Source: an uncultured Rhodospirillaceae bacterium (GTDB lineage Bacteria > Pseudomonadota > Alphaproteobacteria > Rhodospirillales > Rhodospirillaceae). From it: a DNA stretch of 64,000 bases. Location of the stretch: the NCBI GenBank assembly GCA_943787205.1, contig CALSLN010000009.1:278243-342242 (forward strand), read 5' to 3'. The stretch's first letter is position 1, and every line of letters begins with the position of its first letter. A model generated the notes under the pieces. The model was not told the DNA's origin. It did not search any database and worked only from the letters and a program-made list of their open reading frames with translations. Shown here piece by piece: positions 56,276 through 64,000 of the stretch. The position numbers and the translations under genes were made by a program.

Positions 56276-56584
56276 ATGAATTTCGACCAAATCGTGGACG
56301 AAGTCCGATCTCGGGCAACCGATCTGACAGACTTGAACCATACGGTGCTGTTTGACTTAGGAGATGACGGCAAAATTCTAATTGATGCCACGGGGGATGA
56401 AGTCGTGATTACGCCGAATCCCGATGACGACGAGGCCGAAACGACTCTCGCCCTTTCGACTGAGAATGCACAGAAGCTGGTGAGCGGCGACCTGAACCCC
56501 ATGGTCGCCTTTACCATGGGCAAACTCAAAATCTTCGGATCTAAGGGAGTCGCGCTCAAACTCAGCAGTTTGCTCGACGAATAG
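56276..56584 (+). CDS. SCP2 sterol-carrier domain protein
   Basis: 102 residues: NHTVLFDLGDDGKILIDATGDE and ALSTENAQKLVSGDLNPMVAFTMGKLKIFG are SCP2-domain marks, with a basic C-terminus GVALKLSSLLDE. Free-standing SCP2 proteins bind acyl-CoA or other lipids and are often beside fatty-acid catabolism genes, as here (acyl-CoA ligase operon 200 bases on). The ATG is preceded by GGAAAGCGGAG. Confidence 0.88.
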   Translation: MNFDQIVDEVRSRATDLTDLNHTVLFDLGDDGKILIDATGDEVVITPNPDDDEAETTLALSTENAQKLVSGDLNPMVAFTMGKLKIFGSKGVALKLSSLLDE

Positions 56585-56686
56585 GCCCAGAAGACCTGGA
56601 AAGCGGCTGCGGCTATCTTTTCCCGGAATTCATAAGCCACTGTTTATATTTACTATTTCTCCCTAATTACATTTCTTAACGCAAAT

Positions 56687-56702
56687 GTGACGTTAACGTC
56701 AC
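56687..56702. promoter_or_regulatory. 16-bp palindrome GTGACGTTAACGTCAC, likely operator of the MerR regulator
   Basis: A perfect 16-base inverted repeat 85 bases before the acyl-CoA ligase start. Its core ACGTTAACGT matches my memory of the LiuR-type MerR operator consensus used in proteobacterial branched-chain amino acid and fatty-acid catabolism. The second gene of the operon is a MerR regulator, so autoregulation is likely. The assignment is from similarity and context. Confidence 0.65.
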
Positions 56703-56786
56703 TATTTTTACTTGAACTGCCATTTTTAGCTCTTACCTTAAGATCATCGGCCCATTGTGGCCTCATCCATGGTCTAGAGAGTTTGA

Positions 56787-58494
56787 ATGACGTCCAGCGC
56801 CATAACCATCGAACAGAAACCCTGGCTGGCCAGTTATCCGTCATTTGCTGACTGGAATATGGACATCAGGCCTGAACCAGCCCACGCCGCCTTTGAACGC
56901 AGCGTCGCGGCCTACCCTGACCGCATCTGCATGGAATTTATGGGTCGCACCTGGACCTATAGGGAAACTGGAACAATGGTTCGTGCCGCAGCCAAAGGGC
57001 TGCAGGACAGTGGCATACAAAGGGGCGACCGGATCGCCCTCATGCTTCCCAATACCCCCTACTATATTGTGCTCTTTCATGCCGTCCTGCTGATCGGCGG
57101 TGTCGTCGTGAATATTAATCCGCTCTACGCACAACGGGAGTTGGATGGACTGGCTAAGGATTCACGGCCCCGCATGCTGGTAACCATGGATCTAGAGGCA
57201 ACGTATCCGAAAGCGCGAGAAACGGTAGACCGAAACAATATTGAACAGTTGCTGTTGTGTTCCATGACCGAAATTCTGCCGTGGCGCAAAGCTGTGCTGT
57301 TCAATATTTTTAAGCGCAAAACTCTGGCCCGCGTTGAAGACGATGACCGCCAAATCTGGTTTGAAGACCTCATCGAAAACAATGAAGATTACAGGCCAGC
57401 AGCGATAGACCCAGAAAATGATCTAGCCGTTCTTCAATATACCGGCGGAACGACCGGTATCCCCAAAGCCGCCATGCTGACTCATGCCAACATCAGTGCC
57501 AATGCGATTCAAGTCGCCGCTTGGTACGACCCAAGCGATGTCGATGAGGAAAAATTTCTGGCCGCGCTCCCCTTCTTCCACGTATTCGCCATGACAGTCA
57601 CGATGATGACGGCACTCCGCTACGGCGCACAGATCATCATGCTACCGCGGTTCGATCTGAAAACATGCCTCCGCGCCATTGCAAATAAGAAACCGACCTT
57701 CTTCCCGGCGGTGCCAACAATCTTTAACGCCATCAACACCTTTCCAGACATCAGCAAGTACGACCTGTCCTCACTCAAGCTTTGCATTTCAGGCGGTGCG
57801 CCATTGCCGGTGGAAGTTAAAAAAGAGTTTGAGCGAATCTCAGGCTGTGTCGTCGTTGAAGGATATGGCCTGAGCGAAACATCCCCGGTGGGCAACGACA
57901 AACCCCACTGTTGGAATCAATAAACCAGGGTCTGTCGGCATCCCCATGCCGGGCACGACAATCGAAATTCATTCGGTTGAAGAGCCCCATGAAATTTTGC
58001 CCATTGGGCGACGCGGTGAAATCTGCATCCGCGGCCCACAAGTCATGAAGGGCTATTGGGATAGCCCTGATGAAACAGCGAATGCCATTAAAGATGGCGC
58101 GTTTCGTAGCGGTGACGTTGGGTACATGGATGAAGATGGATACGTCTTCATCGTCGACCGTTTAAAAGACATCATCATTGCTGGCGGGTACAAAATTTAT
58201 CCGCGCCTGGTTGAAGATGCGATTTATGAACATCCCGCCGTCGCTGAAGTGACCGTGATTGGCGTTGAAGATAAGTACCGCGGCCAGGCTCCCAAGGCTT
58301 TCATTCGCTTGAAGGATGATAAGACGCTGACAGAATCTGAGCTGAATGTATTCTTAAAAGACAAGTTATCGGCCATTGAGAGGCCTGACTCGTATGAATT
58401 CAGAGACGAACTGCCCAAGACATTAATTGGCAAGCTATCAAAGAAAGAACTCCAGGCAGAAGAAAATGGTGAAGCGAAGGAGAGCGCAGCATGA
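56787..58494 (+). CDS. Long-chain fatty-acid--CoA ligase (one frameshift)
   Basis: About 569 residues. AMP-binding motifs are YTGGTTGIPKAAMLTH (near residue 216), GYGLSETSPV, and in the second part YMDEDGYVFIVDRLKDIIIAGGYKI and the terminal Lys loop KTLIGKLSKKEL. It activates a fatty acid with ATP and CoA. The frame breaks near 57888: one extra G separates SETSPV from ATTNPTVGINKPG; removing it gives the usual sequence. The stop overlaps the start of the MerR gene. First gene of the operon behind the palindrome. Confidence 0.88.
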
Positions 58495-58979
58495 ACAGCG
58501 CCCCGGCAGCCGCTTTAAGAACAGCAACAGAACGGTTCTATAGCACCAACCAATTGGCAGAAGATGCGGGTGTTACCGCCCGCACCGTTCGGTTCTACGA
58601 GGGCCGTGGCTTGCTCAGCCCACAGCTCGCCGGATCAACGCGCGTGTACACGCACAGTGATCGCGCAAGACTGCAGATCATACTGCGCGGCAAACGCCTC
58701 GGCTTCTCCCTCGATGAAATTCAAGAGTATCTCAATCTCTACGACGTCGATGCTGAGCATATTGGACAAGTCCGTCACATACGACACAAGGCTCGTGAAC
58801 GGGCTAACGATCTGCGCACCAAACTCAAAGATATTGAAGACTCTCTCAGAGAACTCGAACAGATCGAAATCGATGCTATCGATCGTTTACGGAGTAAGGG
58901 TGTCGACCCAGACAAGCCCGCACCGTCGCTCACATCAACAACACGAACAGCAACACAAAAGAAAGGGATGGACCCATGA
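58491..58979 (+). CDS. MerR-family transcriptional regulator (LiuR-like)
   Basis: 162 residues. The winged helix-turn-helix is YSTNQLAEDAGVTARTVRFYEGRGLLSP, as in MerR, followed by RLQIILRGKRLGFSLDEIQEYLNLYD and a long coiled-coil (about 88-130). The C-terminus is Thr/Ser rich without effector cysteines, so an acyl-CoA or other organic ligand is expected rather than a metal. LiuR regulators control branched-chain and fatty acyl-CoA degradation. The gene overlaps the ligase stop and the thiolase start (ATGA at both ends), so it is translated as part of the operon. Confidence 0.87.
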   Translation: MNSAPAAALRTATERFYSTNQLAEDAGVTARTVRFYEGRGLLSPQLAGSTRVYTHSDRARLQIILRGKRLGFSLDEIQEYLNLYDVDAEHIGQVRHIRHKARERANDLRTKLKDIEDSLRELEQIEIDAIDRLRSKGVDPDKPAPSLTSTTRTATQKKGMDP

Positions 58980-60115
58980 CCGGAGCCGTTATTGCAGGCT
59001 ACGCCCGCTCCCCACTGACGCTCGCCAACAAAGGCGCGCTGATTAGAACGCGACCCGATGATCTCGCGGCCGCTGTTGTTTAAAGCGCTGGTTGAGCGCA
59101 CTGGAGTTGATCCGAACGCGATTGAGGACTTGGTTCTAGGCTGCGCCTTTCCCGAAGGCGAGCAAGGCCTCAACGTCGCACGCAACATCGTGTTCTTGGC
59201 CGGACTTCCGAACAGTGTGGCTGGAACTACGATCAACAGGTTCTGTGGATCGTCCATGGCAAGCCATCCATACCGCGGCTGGGTCAATTGCCCTAGGCGC
59301 AGGAGACGCTTTCCTTTGTGCCGGGATTGAGAGCATGACGCGAATCCCAATGCCTGGTTTTAACCCGATGCTTAATCCCAAACTGGTTGATGCGGGACAC
59401 GCCGCTTACATGGGCATGGGCGAGACAGCCGAAAACTTTAGCGAAGAAATACGATATCGCACGCGACAAGCAAGATGCCTTTGCGGTCGAAAGCCATAAA
59501 CGTGCAGCAGCTGCACAAGCCGCTGGAAGACTTAGTGACGAGATCGTGAGCATCGAAACCCGTAACGGTATGGTCGACAAGGATGGCTGCATCCGACCGG
59601 ATACGACCATGAAGATTCTCGGTGATCTAAAACCAGCGTTTGATCAAGCAGGATCCGTTACAGCAGGAACATCGTCACCGCTTACCGATGGAGCTGCCGC
59701 CGTTCTGCTGACTAGCGAAGCGTTTGCCGAGAAGAACGGCCTCAAGCCTTTGGCCCGTATTAAGTCCATTGCGGTCGCAGGGTGCGACCCAGAGATCATG
59801 GGCATAGGCCCAGTGAATGCCACCAACAAAGCCCTGGAGCGCGCCGGACTCACTCTGGACGACATTGATGTCATCGAGCTCAACGAAGCCTTCGCCGCGC
59901 AATCGCTAGCAGTCGTCCAAGACTTGGGACTAGACCTGAGCAAGACGAACATTGATGGCGGCGCCATCGCGCTTGGACATCCCCTTGGCGCGACTGGTGC
60001 CCGCATCACCGGCAAAGCTGCTCAGATTATGCAGCGCGAAGGTAAGAAGTACGCCCTCGCCACACAGTGCATCGGCGGTGGCCAAGGCATCGCGACCGTT
60101 CTGGAGGCTATGTAA
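58976..60115 (+). CDS. Acetyl-CoA acyltransferase / thiolase (three frameshifts)
   Basis: About 379 residues. The start is MTGAVIAGYARSPLT; after single extra bases near 59082, 59258 and 59446 are removed, the sequence reads KALVERTGVDPN, NRFCGSSM (catalytic Cys) then QAIHTAAGSIA, and NLAKKYDIARDKQDAFAVESH. Later motifs are NEAFAAQS, GGAIALGHPLGATGAR (catalytic His) and CIGGGQGIA (catalytic Cys). It cleaves 3-ketoacyl-CoA in beta-oxidation. All three breaks are +1 insertions. It precedes the FadN-like gene with a TAATG overlap. Confidence 0.88.
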
Positions 60116-62455
60116 TGACCGAAATCCGCAAAGCTGCGGTGATCGGCGCCGGTGTGATGGGGGCTGGAATTGCCGCTCATATCGCCAACGCTGGAGGTCC
60201 CCGTGGTGCTCCTCGATATCGTGCCCAAAGATGGCAATAACCGAAACGCAATCGCCGAAGGCGCGGTTAAGAAAATGCTCAAGACCGAGCCTGCTCCGTT
60301 TATGTCGAAGCGCGTGGCGAAACTGGTGACGCCTGGCAACATCGAAGACCATATGGACTGGCTTGCGGATTGTGACTGGATTGTTGAGGCCGTCATCGAA
60401 CGCCTAGACATCAAGCAAGACCTGTACGCCAAGATCGCCAAAGTGAAAAAGCCAGGATCAGTGCTCTCCTCTAAACACGTCGACTATTCCACTAAAGGAA
60501 CTGACCGACGGCATGGACGACGCCCCTCGTTCCCGATTTCATGATCACCCACTTCTTTAATCCGCCCCGCTACATGCGATTGCTTGAAATCGTCGCGTCC
60601 GACAAGACCAGGACGGACGCGGTTGAGGCGATGACCCAATTCGGCGACGTCAAATTGGGCAAGGGTGTTATTCACGCCAAAGACACCCCAGGATTCATTG
60701 CCAACAGAATTGGCACCTACTGGTTTCAACTTGGTCTCGTCGGTGCCATGGAGCACGGCCTGACCGTTGACGAAGCCGACGCCATTGGCAGTCGGCCATT
60801 TGGTATTCCCAAGTCCGGGTTTTTTGGAACACTAGATTTGGTCGGCCTCGACCTCATGCCGCACGTGGCGGCGTCTATGTTAGAGCGCCTACCCGACGAC
60901 GATCCTTATCGCGCCATTCATTCAGAACCGCCTGTCGTTAAGATGATGCTGGAAAAAGGCTGGATTGGTCGCAAAGGACCCGGCGGCTTTTACCGTCTGA
61001 AAAAAGAGAACGGTAAACGCCAGAAAGAAAGCATCGACCTGAACAGCGGCGAATATGCGCCATCGCAAAAGGCAAAATTGGATAGCCTTAAGGCGTCGAA
61101 GGCTGGCGGTTTAAGAGGTTTAGTCGAACACGACGACAAGGGTGGAAAGTTCGCCTGGTATCTGGCGGCCCATGCCCTGCCCTATGCCGCATCGCTCGTT
61201 CCAGAAATTGCGGATACTGTGGTCGACGTCGACGCAGGCATGAAAGACGGCTACGGCTGGAAACAAGGTCCCTTCGAACTCATCGATGCCATGGGCGCAG
61301 ATTGGCTCGCAGAGAAACTCACATCGGACTCCATTCCCATACCGCCAATGCTAGCGCTCGCCGCTGAGAAAGGGGGATTCTATCGCGTCGAAAATGGCGT
61401 TAGACAGTTCCTCACAGTTGACGGCACATACCAAGATGTTCCTTGTCCGGATGGCGTACTCCGTCTTTCGGACGTGAAGTTGAACACCAAACCGGTTCTG
61501 AAGAACGGATCAGCATCGGTCTGGAATATCGGAGACGGCGTTCTGTGTTTTGAGTTCACCTCCAAGATGAACAGTCTCGATCCGGACATTATGGGTCTCT
61601 ACAAAAAAAACGATTAAACACATCAAAGGCGATGACTCTTTAAAGGCGATGGTCATCTACAACGATGGTAGCAACTTCTCCGTCGGCGCCAATTTGGGCC
61701 TCTTCCTCTTCGCTGCAAATATTGCGCTGTGGGGTGAAATAGAAAGCCAGATCGAGGACGGCCAAAAAACCTACCTCGCCCTTAAGCAAGCGCCCTTTCC
61801 CGTTGTCTCCGCCCCGTCTGGCATGGCCCTCGGTGGTGGCTGTGAAATCCTGCTGCATTCAGATGCCGTTCAAGCCCATGCAGAGACATATACGGGCCTC
61901 GTCGAAGTTGGCGTTGGCATCATCCCCGGCTGGGGCGGCTGCAAAGAAGTTCTACTGCGGCTTCAAAACCATCCTCGCCTGCCACGCGGCCCTATGCCCG
62001 CAGTTGCCAAAGCCTTTGAGTTAATCGGAACAGCACAGGTTGCGAAATCAGCAATGGAAGCCACGGAGATGGGCCTGTTCCGAGACACAGATGCGATCAC
62101 TATGAACCGAGAAAGGTTACTGGCCGACGCCAAAGCAAAGGCCCTCGCATTGGCAGAAGACTATACAGCACCAGAAGAACAAGAACTGGTTCTACCCGGC
62201 CCGACCGGACGCGCTGCGCTGCAACTGGCCCTCCATGACCTAGCCCTAAAGGGTATGGCTACTCCGCACGATCAAGTGGTGGCCGGTGCACTCGCAGAAG
62301 CTCTGACGGGCGGCGAAACAGATATGACTGAAACGATGACTGAGAAAGAGTTCCTCAAACTCGAACGGGAGACGTTTATGACGCTCGCCCGCACAGAAGG
62401 CACGCTGGCGCGCATGGAACACATGCTCGACACCGGCAAGCCACTCAGAAATTAG
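60115..62455 (+). CDS. 3-hydroxyacyl-CoA dehydrogenase/enoyl-CoA hydratase, FadN-like (four frameshifts)
   Basis: About 779 residues. The N-terminal NAD site is KAAVIGAGVMGAGIAAHIANAG; then SVLSSNTSTIPLKEL and MITHFFNPPRYMRLLEIV with the catalytic His region; DTPGFIANRIG; and KGWIGRKGPGGFY. The C-terminal crotonase part has VIYNDGSNFSVGANLGLFL and GMALGGGCEILLHSDAVQA with an active-site Glu region. FadN-type enzymes have the dehydrogenase first, opposite to FadB. Breaks: extra G near 60199, extra A near 60474, extra T near 60537 and an eighth A in the run near 61602-61609. It pairs with thiolase in beta-oxidation. Confidence 0.88.
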
Positions 62456-62467
62456 GAGGACTAACTT

Positions 62468-64000
62468 ATGGCCACGTATACCCCGCCCCTCCGCGACATG
62501 CGGTTTGTTTTTCACGAACTTCTCGACGGCGACGCGCTAGCCGAGATGCCAAGCTTCGCCGATTACACGCCTGACGTGATCGATGCTGTCCTTGAAGAGG
62601 CCGGCAAGATTACGTTCGAAGTTTTGTTTCCGCTGAACCTGAGCGGCGACACCGAAGGCTGCACGCTGGAGAACGGCGTGGTGAGAACGCCGAAAGGATT
62701 TAAAGAGGCCTATGACCAATTCGCACAAGGCGGATGGACGGGTATAGCCGCTGACCCCAAATACGGTGGCCAAGGAGCCCCGGCAGCGCTGCACTTTCTG
62801 ATTCAAGAAATGATTTGCTCAACCAATATGGCCTTCGGAATGTACCCAGGCCTAACGGAAGGCGCGTACAACGCCATCAACTTGCACGGCTCTGACGATC
62901 AGAAGGCCTTGTACCTGCCGAAGTTTGTTGAAGGGACGTGGTCCGGCACGATGTGTTTGACGGAACCTCAATGCGGCACAGACTTAGGTCTGATCCGCAC
63001 CAAGGCCGACCCTCAACCAGATGACAGCTACAAGATTACGGGCACAAAGATTTTCATCTCGGCAGGGGAGCATGACCTGACCGAAAACATCGTTCATCTG
63101 GTATTGGCCCGCCTTCCGGATGCACCGGCAGGAATCAAAGGCATCAGCCTATTCGTCGTGCCCAAATTTCTACCAAACGAAGACGCCACCGTTGGACCGC
63201 GCAATGGCGTCACCTGCGGCTCAATCGAACACAAGATGGGTATCAAAGCTTCATCCACCTGCGTCATGAACTTCGATGATGCGACAGGCTGGTTGGTCGG
63301 CAAGCCCCACAAAGGCATGAGCGCGATGTTCACCATGATGAATACAGCCCGCTTGGGTGTTGGCGTTCAGGGCTTAGGGTTGGGTGAAGCGGCCTACCAA
63401 GGTGGCTTAGACTACGCCAGAGAGCGTCTTCAAGGCCGCGCCCTTACAGGCGCAGAGTCTCCAGATAAACCGGCGGACTCTATTCTGGTACACCCTGACG
63501 TGCGCAAAAACTTGCTAACAATGAAATCACTGACAGAGGGTATTCGCGCCCTATCACTCTGGACCGCGATCAGCCTCGACACGGCAGAGAAGTCCGACGA
63601 TGCCGCAGAGCGGCAGAGAGCTGACGACCTAGTTCAGGTCCTCACACCGATTGTAAAATCCTTCGGAACTGACAAAGGATTCCTCGCCGCCAACTTAGGT
63701 GTGCAGATATATGGTGGGCATGGATACATCCATGAACATGGCATGGAGCAATTCGTCCGCGATGCGCGGATCACCATGCTTTACGAAGGCACCAATGGCA
63801 TCCAGGCCTTGGATTTGATCGGCCGCAAGATGGGCGCCCATTACGGCAGATACCTGCGGGCATTTTTCCATCCGGTCCAAGAGTTCATCGAAGAGAACGC
63901 CGACAACGAAGAAATGCAGGCATTTATTCTTGGCCTCGCCAAAGCCTTCGGGCGACTGCAACAAGCCACCGGCGTTCTCGCCCAGAAAGGTTTGCGCGAC
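62468..64000 (+). CDS. Acyl-CoA dehydrogenase, DmdC/FadE type (3' end outside window)
   Basis: 511 codons visible, open at the window end. The start is MATYTPPLRDMRFVFHELL, the N-terminus typical of 600-residue acyl-CoA dehydrogenases such as DmdC (3-methylmercaptopropionyl-CoA dehydrogenase) and related enzymes. CLTEPQCGTDLGLIRTKA is the FAD/substrate loop; YEGTNGIQALDLIGRK contains the Glu base. AGGAGG lies eight bases upstream of the ATG. The reading frame is intact. It makes the trans-2-enoyl-CoA used by the FadN-like enzyme encoded 12 bases upstream. DmdC cannot be told from ordinary fatty acyl-CoA dehydrogenases by sequence alone. Confidence 0.9.
   Translation, partial: MATYTPPLRDMRFVFHELLDGDALAEMPSFADYTPDVIDAVLEEAGKITFEVLFPLNLSGDTEGCTLENGVVRTPKGFKEAYDQFAQGGWTGIAADPKYGGQGAPAALHFLIQEMICSTNMAFGMYPGLTEGAYNAINLHGSDDQKALYLPKFVEGTWSGTMCLTEPQCGTDLGLIRTKADPQPDDSYKITGTKIFISAGEHDLTENIVHLVLARLPDAPAGIKGISLFVVPKFLPNEDATVGPRNGVTCGSIEHKMGIKASSTCVMNFDDATGWLVGKPHKGMSAMFTMMNTARLGVGVQGLGLGEAAYQGGLDYARERLQGRALTGAESPDKPADSILVHPDVRKNLLTMKSLTEGIRALSLWTAISLDTAEKSDDAAERQRADDLVQVLTPIVKSFGTDKGFLAANLGVQIYGGHGYIHEHGMEQFVRDARITMLYEGTNGIQALDLIGRKMGAHYGRYLRAFFHPVQEFIEENADNEEMQAFILGLAKAFGRLQQATGVLAQKGLRD

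Overview
The window looks like chromosomal DNA of an alphaproteobacterium, probably a free-living aquatic heterotroph. The first 10 kb hold a gene order I know from alphaproteobacteria: murA, a flavodoxin-like gene, hisG, hisD, UPF0262, a low-molecular-weight phosphatase, infA, maf, an RNase E/G gene, yacG and tRNA-Phe, all on the minus strand. Short-form HisG, DUF1489, DUF2333 and UPF0262 fit that placement. A finer taxonomic call would be a guess.

Layout. 0.1-9.5 kb: housekeeping genes on the minus strand, then tRNA-Thr (plus). 9.7-15.3 kb: a molybdenum hydroxylase operon (2Fe-2S, molybdopterin and FAD subunits, then a small membrane protein) with a divergent cytochrome b pair; the 2Fe-2S subunit has a Tat signal and a lipobox, so the enzyme probably sits at the periplasmic membrane face. 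15.3-22.5 kb: a minus-strand catabolic operon of tandem nitrilase, ABC-type solute-binding protein, secreted alpha/beta hydrolase, Tat-exported DUF1838-like protein and both Rieske dioxygenase subunits. 22.7-29.4 kb: pirin, a TRAP-type binding protein, and a second minus-strand unit of two more tandem nitrilases around an exported Rossmann protein. 29.5-37.3 kb: lysine 2,3-aminomutase-like radical SAM enzyme, AGCS symporter, SQR-like flavoprotein, methyltransferase, cytochrome b561, and two alpha/beta hydrolases whose nucleophile Ser is replaced by His, with a 12-bp direct repeat array between them. 37.7-41.3 kb: a cytidylyltransferase-aminotransferase fusion and a CDP-alcohol phosphotransferase, likely for a phosphonate or amino-alcohol phosphate headgroup. 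41.4-56.6 kb: mixed genes, including a SUEL-like secreted protein, a TPR-SPINDLY glycosyltransferase split by one stop codon, a HAMP-PP2C phosphatase, a degenerate EAL-like protein, two serine beta-lactamase-fold proteins and an SCP2 protein. 56.7-64 kb: a fatty-acid or acyl-CoA degradation operon (acyl-CoA ligase, MerR regulator, thiolase, FadN-like enzyme, acyl-CoA dehydrogenase) behind a 16-bp perfect palindrome resembling LiuR-type MerR operators.

Many conserved genes are broken by frameshifts (RNase E/G, maf, hisD, hisG, murA, flavodoxin, the molybdenum hydroxylase and Rieske genes, PP2C, acyl-CoA ligase, thiolase, FadN). Where I reconstructed the junction it is almost always one extra base, often in a homopolymer, and catalytic motifs survive on both sides. 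Sequence error is therefore more likely than gene decay. Coordinates of these genes are given as reconstructed full-length loci.

The best candidates for something undescribed are the three paralogous nitrilases, each made of a degraded and an intact nitrilase domain, within two catabolic units, and the envelope-tethered molybdenum hydroxylase with a dedicated small membrane protein.
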